From contig CALUQR010000012.1 of the NCBI GenBank assembly GCA_944322965.1, forward strand, positions 1 to 42,008: 42,008 bases of DNA. The letters are read 5' to 3'. Below, piece by piece: positions 7,802 to 16,106 of the stretch (position 1 is its first letter; each line of letters opens with the position of its first letter). A program made the position numbers and the translations under genes. Source of the stretch: Vulcanimicrobiota bacterium (GTDB taxonomy: Bacteria > Vulcanimicrobiota > Xenobia > Xenobiales > Xenobiaceae). The notes beneath the pieces are model-generated. The model was given only the letters and a program-made list of their open reading frames with translations, made no database searches and was not told the DNA's origin.

Positions 7802-8914
7802 CTAGCGCAATGCCAGGCCAGTGACAACCATAGCCATAGGCGCAAGTGCTTCGAGATCATCAGCCGCAATGCCCTGAATGCCCTCAATAGAGAGATTCCG
7901 GAACGGATTAGCTATCTGACACTCGATACTCAATTCATTAGTCAAATAGACGTCGAGATTCTTCATTCTGGCCGTTCCGCCCGACAAGATCACCACGTCT
8001 ACCGACTGGGCTTTTTCCCGAGACTGATAGTAGTCAAACGAACGCTGAATATCCCTCACCAACTCGTTCAAGACCGGAACGATAATGTTAAAGATACGCA
8101 TCGTCGTGGGGGCTACCGGAGTAGAATCATTTTCTACGCGAATCACGCACTTTTCGAGTTTAAACCTTTCGGCTTCCTCAAAAGAGAGGTTCAACGCTTG
8201 GCCGATAGCCTTGGTAAAACTATTACCAGCCACCGAGATAGTTCTGTTGTGGCGGAGCAAGCCCGCCTTATAAATATTGATACTGCCCGCCGAAGCCCCC
8301 AAATTAATGACCGCTACCGTCTTGTTGCCCTCATACAATTCAGGATCGTTGGCCTTGAGGGCTCTATGGAGCGCGAAGGGCTCTAGCTCTACGGCTTCGG
8401 AGAGAGCGCCCGAAATGCGGATTAACTGGCGCGTATTATCCATCATCTCTTTGGGGGCGGAAATGAGCAAGACTTCCATCTGATTGGGGTCGTCAGGCAA
8501 AGACTCCTGGAGGATAATCCCGCTAATCTGGGCGTCGGAAGCGGCGTAAGGGAGGTACTGTTCAGCTTGATAATTGATAGCCCCCGCCAACTCCTTTTCG
8601 CTCATGCGCACCATGCGAATAGGGCGAATTACCACCGATTGGCCAGAGACGGCGCTCACTACCCGACACTCTTCCGGGAAGGAGTTCTCCTGGAAGAGCT
8701 CCCTAATAGCTACGCCCAGGGCCTGGGCGTCTACGATCGCTCCATCCTTAATAGAAGCCGGCGGGGTGGGACAGGAGGCGAACCGAGTGAGACGGATGCC
8801 TTGCTTATCGCGCTCCGTTAAAAGCGCTTTGATCGTATTGCTGCCTATATCTAGCCCGCAGATCTCTTCGCTGGGATTGAGCAGCTGCTTAAAAATCTTC
8901 CGGATCCTATCCAT
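7802..8914 (-). CDS. pilM: Type IV pilus assembly protein PilM (actin-like ATPase)
   Basis: PilM is a cytoplasmic FtsA/actin-like protein that binds the PilN tail. The 370-aa sequence shows the actin-fold phosphate-1 motif CGLDIGSNTIKALL (about 19-32), the SHS2-type insertion (VVSAVSGQSVVIRPIRMVRMSEKEL), a second phosphate motif (VAVINLGASAGSINIY) and the adenosine motif VVILSGGTARMKNLDVYL. Length fits the family. AGGAGGTGG precedes the ATG. It is the first gene of the pilMNOP run. A 206-nt leader with a candidate RNA fold separates it from pilD. Confidence 0.93.
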   Translation of the reverse strand: MDRIRKIFKQLLNPSEEICGLDIGSNTIKALLTERDKQGIRLTRFASCPTPPASIKDGAIVDAQALGVAIRELFQENSFPEECRVVSAVSGQSVVIRPIRMVRMSEKELAGAINYQAEQYLPYAASDAQISGIILQESLPDDPNQMEVLLISAPKEMMDNTRQLIRISGALSEAVELEPFALHRALKANDPELYEGNKTVAVINLGASAGSINIYKAGLLRHNRTISVAGNSFTKAIGQALNLSFEEAERFKLEKCVIRVENDSTPVAPTTMRIFNIIVPVLNELVRDIQRSFDYYQSREKAQSVDVVILSGGTARMKNLDVYLTNELSIECQIANPFRNLSIEGIQGIAADDLEALAPMAMVVTGLALR

Positions 8915-9026
8915 CTCTCCACCTCCTATCTTAGATTCCAGGGTATTCTCATCCGCCAGTTACAGTTCTCAGTATCTATCGACATCTACCATCTACAACC
9001 CGTCCCTGAGAATATTACTCCCTCTT

Positions 9027-9096
9027 GAAACCCAGCCTGAGAAAGACTCTCTAACTAGAGTTGGCTACTTTCGCTCAGCTCTGAGCTTTCCCTGCT
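9027..9096 (-). ncRNA. Candidate structured RNA leader upstream of pilM (same fold as 3197-3279)
   Basis: On the minus strand: GCAGG, GAAA, a perfect GCTCA/TGAGC hairpin, GAAAG, TAGCC, a CTCTA/TAGAG hairpin, CTTTC, CAGGCT, GGG, TTTC. GAAAG pairs with CTTTC, the outer GAAA pairs with TTTC, and AGCC can pair with GGCT across the helix as a pseudoknot. The order and spacing mirror the leader of the TPR gene while the hairpin sequences differ but stay paired. Another inverted pair (TATTCTCA at 8944-8951, TGAGAATA at 9007-9014) lies between it and the pilM ribosome binding site and could be an expression platform. Confidence 0.4.
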
Positions 9097-9120
9097 ATAG
9101 GCTTTAATTCCCCCCTCATC

Positions 9121-9999
9121 TCACCAGGTAAGCTGCCACAACCAATCCCAGAAGCGCCCTTGCATCCAAAAGACTACCCAGGCGGCTATCGCCATAAAGG
9201 TTCCCAAAGGCAAGGGATCCTTGCCTCGCCTACCTCCCCCTAAAAGCATAGCCCCCGCCACTAAGGCCCCTAAGATAAAACTTAAAAAGAAAGAGCATAA
9301 TCCCAGCGACCAGCCCAAAAAGGAGCCGATCATAGCCGCCAATTTAATATCTCCGCTTCCCATGGCCTCTTGCTTAGTGACCATCCCCCCTAATATTTGG
9401 ATAGCCCAGTAGAAACTAGCCCCCAAGATCATGCCATAGAGGGAAGATACTACATTTAACCAAGGCCCTTCTCCCCAAGTAGCTAGCCAACTAGCTGGCA
9501 AAAGATAAAAATCGAAAAACTGGAAATCTTGGCGTAAAGGCATAAATAAGCCCCCCATCATTCCGACCGCCATTCCCCCATAAGTTACAGAATCTAAGAT
9601 AATCCAGTGGTCGTAATCCGTAAAAAAGACGACTAGTAAGAGACAGAAAAAGATAAAAGCGTATAGGGATTGGAGATTTAAGCCCTCATAATGGAGGTAA
9701 GAGCAGACGGCCGCTAGAGCGGTCAACGTCTCGAGGGCTGCATAACGCCAAGAGTAAGGAGTACCGCAAGTAGCGCAGCGCCCTCCTAAAAGGAAATAAG
9801 CCAGGATGGGAATATTCTCCCACCAGCGCAGGGGCGTACCGCACGTTCCGCAGCCCGATCCCGGAACGACAATGGAGCGTTCTAAAGGACACCTGTAAAT
9901 AACCACATTTAGAAAACTACCAATTAAAGCCCCATAGATAAAGATCAAAAATCCGCCTACCGGACTGACAGAGGTCAACTCGACTAGCACTACTCGCAT
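9121..9999 (-). CDS. pilD: Prepilin peptidase / N-methyltransferase PilD
   Basis: PilD is an A24 aspartic protease that cleaves the leader of PilA-type prepilins and methylates the new N-terminus. The 292-aa polytopic protein has the N-terminal GSFLNVVIYR segment and the two zinc CxxC pairs (C50/C53 and C75/C78). The first catalytic Asp is in the FFTDYDHWIILD segment and the second in the GSGDIKL motif (about residue 217). Several membrane helices are evident. The first ATG (9999) abuts an AGGGG, while a GTG three codons later has better spacing, so the start is uncertain by three codons. It lies between pilA and pilM. Confidence 0.93.
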   Translation of the reverse strand: MRVVLVELTSVSPVGGFLIFIYGALIGSFLNVVIYRCPLERSIVVPGSGCGTCGTPLRWWENIPILAYFLLGGRCATCGTPYSWRYAALETLTALAAVCSYLHYEGLNLQSLYAFIFFCLLLVVFFTDYDHWIILDSVTYGGMAVGMMGGLFMPLRQDFQFFDFYLLPASWLATWGEGPWLNVVSSLYGMILGASFYWAIQILGGMVTKQEAMGSGDIKLAAMIGSFLGWSLGLCSFFLSFILGALVAGAMLLGGGRRGKDPLPLGTFMAIAAWVVFWMQGRFWDWLWQLTW

Positions 10000-10025
10000 C
10001 CCCTATCATAAAACCAGAATTACAC

Positions 10026-10070
10026 AAAAGAAGAGAGGCAGACACTCTCCCAAAGAGAAGCCCACCTCTC
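10026..10070 (-). terminator. Likely terminator after pilA
   Basis: On the minus strand GAGAGG and CCTCTC enclose an inner TTCTC/GAGAG hairpin, followed by TTCTTTTG. It lies about 33 nt past the pilA stop. This would isolate the high-level pilA transcript from pilD. Confidence 0.6.
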
Positions 10071-10102
10071 AACTAAGGGGCTAAACCCTACTATTTCAGC
10101 AC

Positions 10103-10591
10103 CTAAGTAGTAGCAGTGCTATCGTTACCAGTCATCTGAGACTCACGCTCAATTAAGCCCATCTCAGCATTGAACTTAGGATAATTCTCCGGCATACCAG
10201 CCGCCGTATGGTTGCTACCAAAGCAGTACAAACTATAGTTGTCGGGGTTCTGAGTGCTATCATAGGCTTCACTGTACGTATTCTTACCTGCGGAGGGACA
10301 GATGGGAATCTGTTTCAAGTAAGCCTGAGTGGAGTCATTACCAATCGTACCCGGCGTACTCAGCAAACTGAGCTCGTCAGGCCTAGGATAACGGCCGCCG
10401 TTGTCGGTAGCGTACATTTCGAGGGCGGTACCGATATTCTTCAAGTTAGACTTACAAGCGGTCAACTGACCCTGAGCGCGGGCGCGAATGAAGTTGGGCA
10501 CCAAGATGGCGGCCAAGATAGCGATGATCGCGATTACGATCATGAGCTCGATGAGGGTGAAACCCTTACGGGAAGAGATACGATGCATCAT
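10103..10591 (-). CDS. pilA: Major type IV pilin PilA
   Basis: The 162-aa prepilin has a short basic leader ([10 protein letters not shown]) cleaved before F11. The class III signal [19 protein letters not shown] follows, with Glu at +5, then the assembly helix ([34 protein letters not shown]). The globular part has three Cys (C45 and two in ICPSAG and LYCFGS), so a C-terminal disulfide loop is possible. The [10 protein letters not shown] segment resembles GspG-type pseudopilins, so a major pseudopilin of a type II system is an alternative. The pil gene context favours a pilin. GGAGG precedes the first ATG. It is monocistronic in appearance, with its own promoter and terminators on both sides. 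Confidence 0.88.
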   Translation of the reverse strand: MMHRISSRKGFTLIELMIVIAIIAILAAILVPNFIRARAQGQLTACKSNLKNIGTALEMYATDNGGRYPRPDELSLLSTPGTIGNDSTQAYLKQIPICPSAGKNTYSEAYDSTQNPDNYSLYCFGSNHTAAGMPENYPKFNAEMGLIERESQMTGNDSTATT

Positions 10592-10640
10592 GTGCTTTCT
10601 TCCTCCAAATAAGAATAATTAGGATAGCATTCCCCTCCGC

Positions 10641-10656
10641 GCTTCTACAAAGAAGC
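10641..10656 (-). other. Hairpin in the pilA 5' leader
   Basis: GCTTCT and AGAAGC pair perfectly around a 4-nt loop, about 15-30 nt downstream of the predicted pilA transcription start. It could stabilise a highly expressed mRNA. Confidence 0.4.
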
Positions 10657-10674
10657 CACGAAGAGTACACCTGC

Positions 10675-10703
10675 ATGTTAGTCTAAGCACCTCTCCAAGT
10701 CAA
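10675..10703 (-). promoter_or_regulatory. Sigma70-type promoter of pilA
   Basis: TTGACT (10698-10703) and TAACAT (10675-10680) are separated by exactly 17 bases on the minus strand. Transcription would start near 10668, leaving a leader of about 77 nt. AT-rich sequence precedes the -35 (10704-10764), like an UP element. No RpoN-type GG-N10-GC box is seen, unlike many pilA promoters. Confidence 0.75.
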
Positions 10704-10764
10704 GAGAATTTCGTCATTTGTTTTAACAATTTCATCCTCTTTTGTTACAAATTAGGATTATATT

Positions 10765-10798
10765 AAAAAAAGCTGCCCCGCCCGAAGGGCGGGGCAGC
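10765..10798 (-). terminator. Strong intrinsic terminator after pilC
   Basis: A perfect 12-bp GC-rich stem (GCTGCCCCGCCC and its complement, 3-nt loop) is followed by seven T on the minus strand. It lies about 30 nt past the pilC stop and closes the pilB-pilT-pilC unit before the pilA promoter. Confidence 0.92.
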
Positions 10799-10829
10799 GA
10801 TCTGCTCCCTGACGATATGTAGCGCCTAA

Positions 10830-12056
10830 CTAGGCCATACTACCTACCAACTGATAGAGCGGTAAGAAGACGGAGACGACGATAAAGCCGACGATAGCGC
10901 CCATACCTACAATCATGATAGGTTCCAACATGGAGGTCAAGGAGGAGAGTAAGTACTCTACCTCAGTGTCGTAGAAGTCGGCGATCTTGGAAAGCATAGC
11001 GTCCAAGTTACCAGTCTCTTCACCTACGGCTACCATCTGGGTCACCATGGGCGGGAACATACCCGAAGCTCCCAAAGGAGCGGCGATACTCTCACCTTCG
11101 CGAATACTGTCGCGGATACGAGTCACGGTGTCGGCGATGACCTCGTTACCGGAGGCCTTACCTACAATTTCCAAAGCTTGCATAATGGGTACGCCCGAAG
11201 AGAGCAAAGTGCCCAAGGTGCGGCAGAAACGCGAGATGGCCACCTTCTTGTTGAGCAGACCGAAGACGGGCAGTTGCAACTTCAAATTATCAAACTGCTT
11301 GCGGCCGGGCGGGGTATTGATATACATCTTTAAGCCCCACAGCGCCGCTCCGCCCAGACCGAAGAAGATCAGCAAGAAGACGGGATTGCGCGCGATCTTA
11401 GTGAGTCCGATTAAGATTCGCGTAGGCAGAGGAAGTTGCAAGTTCATACCTTCGAAGAGGGAGACGAAGGTGGGCAAGATGTAGGTTACCAGGAAGAAGA
11501 CGATACCCAAAGCCATCACTAAGATGACGACCGGGTAGGTCAAAGCCGCCTTAACCTTCTTCTTCAAGGCGAAGTCTTTCTCCATAAAGCCCGCCAAGCG
11601 GTCCAAGACTTCATCTAACACACCGCCCATCTCGCCGGCCTTGACCATACTGTAGTACAGAGCCGAGAAGACGTCGCTATGCTTTTGGAGAGCGCTAGAG
11701 AGGGTGGAGCCGCCCTCTACGTCGCGCCGCACTTGCACGAGAGTCTGTTGCAATTTCTTATCTTCAGTCTGTTCAGAGAGAATATCCAAACAGCGCACCA
11801 TGGCCAAACCGGCGTTGATCATGGTGGCGAACTGGCGACTGAAGACGGTGAGCGCCTGCTCGTCAACCCCTTTGAGGCTGCTGAGCCAAGCCATAATATC
11901 GCCATCACCCGAACCCGAGCGCTGTTCCATTTTAATGATGGTCAACTTCAGCTCCTGTTGGACCATCTTTTGAGCCATTCTTATATTTGCGGCCTCGATC
12001 TGGTCCTTTTTGATCTGACCATCTTGATCGCGCGCCTCGTATACGAAGACGGGCAT
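10830..12056 (-). CDS. pilC: Type IV pilus inner-membrane platform protein PilC
   Basis: PilC is the polytopic platform on which the PilB and PilT motors act. The 408-aa product shows two GspF/T2SSF domains: the first contains FSRQFATMINAGLAMVRCLDILSEQ, the second FCRTLGTLLSSGVPIMQALEIV. Membrane helices lie around VKAALTYPVVILVMALGIVFFLVTYILP, PVFLLIFFGLGG and LEPIMIVGMGAIVGFIVVSVFLPLY. Start: the ATG at 12056 (MPVFVYEARD) follows AAGGAGG at good spacing. An in-frame upstream start at 12077 overlaps that ribosome site and is disfavoured. It lies downstream of a 21-codon ORF and pilT, and its transcript ends at the 10765 terminator. Confidence 0.93.
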   Translation of the reverse strand: MPVFVYEARDQDGQIKKDQIEAANIRMAQKMVQQELKLTIIKMEQRSGSGDGDIMAWLSSLKGVDEQALTVFSRQFATMINAGLAMVRCLDILSEQTEDKKLQQTLVQVRRDVEGGSTLSSALQKHSDVFSALYYSMVKAGEMGGVLDEVLDRLAGFMEKDFALKKKVKAALTYPVVILVMALGIVFFLVTYILPTFVSLFEGMNLQLPLPTRILIGLTKIARNPVFLLIFFGLGGAALWGLKMYINTPPGRKQFDNLKLQLPVFGLLNKKVAISRFCRTLGTLLSSGVPIMQALEIVGKASGNEVIADTVTRIRDSIREGESIAAPLGASGMFPPMVTQMVAVGEETGNLDAMLSKIADFYDTEVEYLLSSLTSMLEPIMIVGMGAIVGFIVVSVFLPLYQLVGSMA

Positions 12057-12093
12057 GGACGTCTTACCTCCTTGCAACTCTCGCTAAAGAAAT

Positions 12094-12159
12094 TTAGATC
12101 TCGGAAAGAGTTCCGACCATCATGCACAATACGGGAACGAGCCACCAAATTGCTGACAT
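12094..12159 (-). CDS. Candidate 21-aa membrane microprotein between pilT and pilC
   Basis: An ATG at 12159 is preceded by GAGGAGGTG at a spacing of about 8, as strong a ribosome site as those of the pilus genes around it. The frame runs 21 codons to TAA. The peptide (MSAIWWLVPVL...VGTLSEI) is almost entirely hydrophobic, with a Trp pair near the start and an acidic C-terminus, so it could span the membrane once. It ends 37 nt before the pilC start and begins 125 nt past the pilT stop. I recognise no family. It could also be a leader peptide whose translation controls pilC. Confidence 0.55.
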   Translation of the reverse strand: MSAIWWLVPVLCMMVGTLSEI

Positions 12160-12283
12160 ATCTCTAGCACCTCCTCACAAATTGCCACCCGCCCTCTAAA
12201 GGGAGAGTGAAGCCTTCTACCTAGATGGCTATACTTTGCAAGGGACCGGGAGATTCCTCCCCCAGCCCCTCTGGGCCAGCGCG

Positions 12284-13375
12284 CTAACGGCGGCTGGCAT
12301 TTTCGATCATCCGGCGCAGATCTTCCACATGGATCGTATGGTTTAACGCCTCTTCCATAGTGATCTGCTTATTGACGCAGAGATCGAGCAGAGCCTGCTC
12401 CATCGTCTGCATCCCGTGCTTGGAGCCAGTCTGAATAGCGTTATAAATCTGATGGGTCTTACCCTCGCGAATCAAGTTGCGCACCGCCGAGGTAGTGATC
12501 ATAACCTCTACCGCCGGAACTCGACCCTTACCCGAAGCGTGAGGGATGAGCTGCTGGGAGAAGACGCCCTCTAAGACGGAAGCCAACTGAATGCGAATCT
12601 GTTGCTGTTGGTGGGGCGGGAAGACGTCTACGATGCGGTCTACCGTCTGCGAAGCGTCGCAAGTGTGCAAGGTAGAGAAGACTAAGTGGCCCGTCTCCGC
12701 CGCCGTCAAAGTGCCCGACATAGTATCCAGATCGCGCATCTCGCCCACTAAGATGACGTCAGGATCCTCGCGCAGCGAAGAGCGCAAGGCGTTGGCCCAG
12801 CTCATCGTATCCTGCCCCAGCTCGCGCTGATTGATCATCGACTTCTTGTGGAAGTGGACGTATTCGATAGGATCCTCAATAGTCAAGATGTGGAAATTCT
12901 GCTCGGAGTTGATGAGGTCCAACATACAGGCCAAGGTCGTCGACTTGCCCTGGCCGGTGGCGCCCGTCACCAAGATGAGCCCTTGCGGCTTGCGCACCAT
13001 ATCTTCGATACATTGGGGCAAGTTGAGCTCTTCGCGGGTAGGAATGACGCTGGAGATCGCTCGCAAGGTCGCCCCTACATTGCCGCGCTGCTTGAAGACG
13101 TTGACGCGGAACCGCCCGTAATCGCGCACCCCGTGAGAGCAGTCTAACTCCCAGGTCTTCTCAAACTTCTCTTTCTGGCGCTCATTGAGGATGCTGTAGA
13201 TCAGCCGCTTCGTATCGTCAGCTACCAGACGAGGCAGCTCCGTAGGCGTGAGTTTGCCACTGATGCGCAGAATAGGGGGCAGACCGACCGCTAAGTGCAA
13301 GTCGGAAGCGCCCTTCTCCACCGTGAGCTTCAGCAGATCGTCCATCGTATAACGGAGCGAAGATGCAACTGGCAT
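12284..13375 (-). CDS. pilT: Pilus retraction ATPase PilT
   Basis: PilT is the hexameric ATPase that depolymerises the pilus. The 363-aa protein has the N-terminal PAS-like domain (KGASDLHLAVGLPPILRISG), Walker A GATGQGKS (138-145), the Asp box (TIEDPIEYVH), Walker B (DPDVILVGEMRD), the His box (TGHLVFSTLHT) and the AVRNLIREGK segment matching the retraction motif of PilT. Walker A reads GATGQGKS where the usual form is GPTGSGKS; Gly, Lys and Ser are kept, so ATP binding should hold. GGAGG lies 8 nt before the ATG. pilB lies upstream, separated by a hairpin. Confidence 0.95.
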   Translation of the reverse strand: MPVASSLRYTMDDLLKLTVEKGASDLHLAVGLPPILRISGKLTPTELPRLVADDTKRLIYSILNERQKEKFEKTWELDCSHGVRDYGRFRVNVFKQRGNVGATLRAISSVIPTREELNLPQCIEDMVRKPQGLILVTGATGQGKSTTLACMLDLINSEQNFHILTIEDPIEYVHFHKKSMINQRELGQDTMSWANALRSSLREDPDVILVGEMRDLDTMSGTLTAAETGHLVFSTLHTCDASQTVDRIVDVFPPHQQQQIRIQLASVLEGVFSQQLIPHASGKGRVPAVEVMITTSAVRNLIREGKTHQIYNAIQTGSKHGMQTMEQALLDLCVNKQITMEEALNHTIHVEDLRRMIENASRR

Positions 13376-13412
13376 TATGTAGACCTCCAGCCTTTCAGGC
13401 TTTACAATGTAC

Positions 13413-13445
13413 GATTCTCCTCCGCCCTGAGGGCTGAGGAGAATC
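13413..13445 (-). other. pilB-pilT intergenic hairpin
   Basis: GATTCTCCTC and GAGGAGAATC form a 10-bp stem extended by GCCC/GGGC past one mismatch. No T-run follows. It lies between the pilB stop and the pilT ribosome site, so it may be an mRNA processing or stabilising element that sets the ratio of the two ATPases. Confidence 0.5.
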
Positions 13446-13463
13446 TTGGGGAAAGATTACCAA

Positions 13464-15203
13464 CTAGAAATCGGCCGAGCCTTCGACGTAGACTACGCGC
13501 AAGCATTCCTCCATCGAGGTGACTCCGGAAAGCACCTTCGCTAAACCGTCGTCCTGCATGGTGCGCATGCCCTCTTCCAAAGCGGCCTGCTTGAGTTCCG
13601 CCGTCGAACTGCGCCGCAAGATGAGCGCCCGCAAACGGTCGGTAATAGTCAAAATCTCGTGGATACCGGTACGTCCGCGATAACCCGTCATCTTGCAGTT
13701 ATCACAGCCGCGCCCCCGATAGAAGTGGAACTTACTGTCGGAGTACATAGAGAGACCGAAACGGCGCACCGCCTCTGGAGTAGGCTCATAGGGCTCCTTA
13801 CAGTTAGGGCAGATAGTACGCGCCAAACGCTGGGCCAATACGCCAATTACGGAGGAGGCTACCAAGAAGGGCTCTACGCCCATCTCTACCAGACGCGAGA
13901 TAGCGCCGGAAGCGTCGTTAGTGTGCAAGGTGGAGAGCACTAAGTGACCGGTCAGCGCGGCCTCTACCGCGATCTTCGCCGTCTCCTGGTCACGAATCTC
14001 ACCTACCATGATAATATCCGGGTCCTGACGCAAGAAGGCGCGCAAGGCGGAAGCGAAGGTCAGATCGGCCTTATTATTGACCTGGACCTGGTTGATGCCC
14101 GGTAGCTGGTACTCGACCGGGTCCTCAATCGTCATAATATTGGTTAAACCGGTATTGAGCTTATTGAGACAGGAGTAGAGGGTAGTCGACTTACCCGAAC
14201 CGGTAGGCCCCGTAACCAGAATCATGCCGTAGGGCTTCTCTACAATATCTTCAAACATGCGCCTATTAAGATCGGAGAAGCCCAACTTCTCCAGACCTAA
14301 CATTACCGAGCCGCGGTCCAAAATACGCATAACGACCTTTTCGCCGTGGACGCAAGGCACGGTAGAGACGCGCAAGTCGAATTCGCGCCCCTCGTGGCGC
14401 AAGTGGATCTTACCGTCCTGAGGAATACGCCGTTCGGCGATGTCCAAGTTGGCCATAATCTTGATACGCGAGATCATGGGCGCCTGAATATGTTTGGGGG
14501 GGCTCATGACGTCGTGCAAAACGCCGTCTACGCGATAGCGCACTTTGACGCTCTTGGCTTCCGCCTCGATGTGAATGTCGGAAGCCTTATCATTAATCGC
14601 CTGGGAGATGATGAGGTTTACTACCCTCACGATGGGCGCGTCATCGACCATCTCTTTGAGCTTGTCGATGGCGATTTCGCTCTCCTCAATATCGTCTTCA
14701 ACTTCCATACCCCCGAAGTCGGTCTCGGCTAAGCTCTTGACCGCCTCATCTACCGCTACCAAGTCGGTCGTACCGAAAGCGGCGTCGATAGCCTTTTGGA
14801 TCCCCTCTTCGGTGGCGATCACCGGCTTAATATCGAAACCCGTAATGAGGCTGATGTCGTCGATAGCCCACACGTTGAGCGGGTCGACCATGGCCAGAGT
14901 CAGGCGATTATCCTTCTGCTCTACGGGAATGACATTGTAACGTTTGGCCAAGTTCTCGGGGATCGACTTGACTAATTCCGCATCTAAAGTGATGGAATCT
15001 AAGTCCACGAAGGGCACCTTCATGGAGCGCCCCAGGGTCTCGACGATGTCCTTTTCAGTGACAAAACCCTTGGAGACTAGAATCTTGCGTAGGTCCTCCC
15101 CGCTCGCCTGGGCCTGAGCCCTCGCCTTATCTAGCTGACGCTCGGTAACAAAACCCTCGTCGACCAGCATTTTGCCAATTTCTTCCGGACTTTTCGCGAC
15201 CAT
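13464..15203 (-). CDS. pilB: Pilus extension ATPase PilB
   Basis: PilB drives pilus polymerisation. The 579-aa protein has an N-terminal MshEN/GspE-II domain (about 1-145; this fold binds c-di-GMP in MshE-type ATPases). The ATPase core follows with Walker A GPTGSGKS (332-339), Asp box TIEDPVEY (358-365), Walker B DPDIIMVGEIRD (394-405) and His box. A tetracysteine zinc site sits at C465/C468 and C500/C503. Length fits the family. GGAG lies 9 nt before the ATG. It is the first gene of the pilB-pilT-pilC unit. Confidence 0.95.
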   Translation of the reverse strand: MVAKSPEEIGKMLVDEGFVTERQLDKARAQAQASGEDLRKILVSKGFVTEKDIVETLGRSMKVPFVDLDSITLDAELVKSIPENLAKRYNVIPVEQKDNRLTLAMVDPLNVWAIDDISLITGFDIKPVIATEEGIQKAIDAAFGTTDLVAVDEAVKSLAETDFGGMEVEDDIEESEIAIDKLKEMVDDAPIVRVVNLIISQAINDKASDIHIEAEAKSVKVRYRVDGVLHDVMSPPKHIQAPMISRIKIMANLDIAERRIPQDGKIHLRHEGREFDLRVSTVPCVHGEKVVMRILDRGSVMLGLEKLGFSDLNRRMFEDIVEKPYGMILVTGPTGSGKSTTLYSCLNKLNTGLTNIMTIEDPVEYQLPGINQVQVNNKADLTFASALRAFLRQDPDIIMVGEIRDQETAKIAVEAALTGHLVLSTLHTNDASGAISRLVEMGVEPFLVASSVIGVLAQRLARTICPNCKEPYEPTPEAVRRFGLSMYSDSKFHFYRGRGCDNCKMTGYRGRTGIHEILTITDRLRALILRRSSTAELKQAALEEGMRTMQDDGLAKVLSGVTSMEECLRVVYVEGSADF

Positions 15204-15344
15204 CCCTCTTCACTCCAACGCCCGCTCGCGGCGGTATCCAACTCCCCCGCCTAGCGCCTATTTTTAGACGCAAGGCGAAGGCTTGGCAGTTCAACCCCCT
15301 CAGAATTATCTCCTCTCAAAATAGGCCTCATTTAGAGGGAGTTT

Positions 15345-16106
15345 CTAGCAAACCGTCTCCTCCTGACCAAAATATTTAACTAAAGGCGACTGTCCCTGAG
15401 AAGCTCGTTCAATTACTTGCCCAATCCAAGAGCGCACCATACCGATGGCCACCGCGTTCGATCCGCCCTCGGGGATAATAATATCGGCGTAGCGCTTTGT
15501 AGGCTCCGTATAGAGCATATGCATGGGGCGCACTACCTTCTGATACTGTTCGATGACATCATTTAAACTGCGCCCGCGCTCCATAATATCTCGACGCAGG
15601 CGGCGAATAAAGCGCACATCGGCATCGGTCTGCACAAAGATCTTGACGTCCATCCTCTCCCGCAAGCGGGCGTCGGCTAAAGCTAAGATCCCTTCCACGA
15701 TCAAGATATGGGAGGGGGTGAGCACCTTCGTCTCTTTGCAACGAGTATGGGTAATAAAGGAGTAGACGGGCTGATTGACCTCTTCCCCCCGACGCAGCGC
15801 GTCTAAGTGGGCGATCAAGAGGTCGTTATCGTAGGCGTCGGGGTGGTCGTAATTAGTCTTAGGGCGATCCTCAAAGGGGATATCCGACTGATCCTTATAG
15901 TAAGAATCTTGGGCGATAACTTGGACCAAGTGGGGCGGATAGGACTCCTTGAGCTTGCGGGCTACGGTCGTCTTGCCAGAGCCCGTCCCTCCAGCGATGC
16001 CAATAATTAGACTGGCCCCCCTACCTTTCAAGGTATCCGTCTCCATCTCAGCGTTGGAAGCGGCGGATATTATTTTGGTGCTCGCTGAAGTCTTTTCCGA
16101 AGACAT
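15345..16106 (-). CDS. udk: Uridine/cytidine kinase
   Basis: Udk phosphorylates uridine and cytidine in pyrimidine salvage. The P-loop is GIAGGTGSGKTTVARKL. Family segments follow: QDSYYKD, FDRPKTNYDHPDAYD-type (here PFEDRPKTNYDHPDAYDNDLL), PVYSFITHTR, ILIVEGILAL and RFIRRLRRDIMERGRS. The start is taken as the ATG at 16106 because AAAGGAG sits 9 nt upstream; the track ATG at 16115 touches the same site too closely. The 253-aa product carries an N-terminal extension of about 30 Ser/Ala/Thr-rich residues not usual for Udk (about 210 aa). The coding sequence overlaps the end of mltG by 59 nt. Confidence 0.92.
   Translation of the reverse strand: MSSEKTSASTKIISAASNAEMETDTLKGRGASLIIGIAGGTGSGKTTVARKLKESYPPHLVQVIAQDSYYKDQSDIPFEDRPKTNYDHPDAYDNDLLIAHLDALRRGEEVNQPVYSFITHTRCKETKVLTPSHILIVEGILALADARLRERMDVKIFVQTDADVRFIRRLRRDIMERGRSLNDVIEQYQKVVRPMHMLYTEPTKRYADIIIPEGGSNAVAIGMVRSWIGQVIERASQGQSPLVKYFGQEETVC

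Noticed and set aside
10592-10764. RpoN (sigma54) promoter for pilA
   Set aside because: No GG-N10-GC box was found, whereas a sigma70-type TTGACT-17-TAACAT pair is present.
12848-13147. Long plus-strand frame opposite pilT
   Set aside because: It is a shadow of the conserved pilT frame with no ribosome site or recognisable protein; the same holds for other frames opposite pilQ, pilB, deoC, pheT and pckG.
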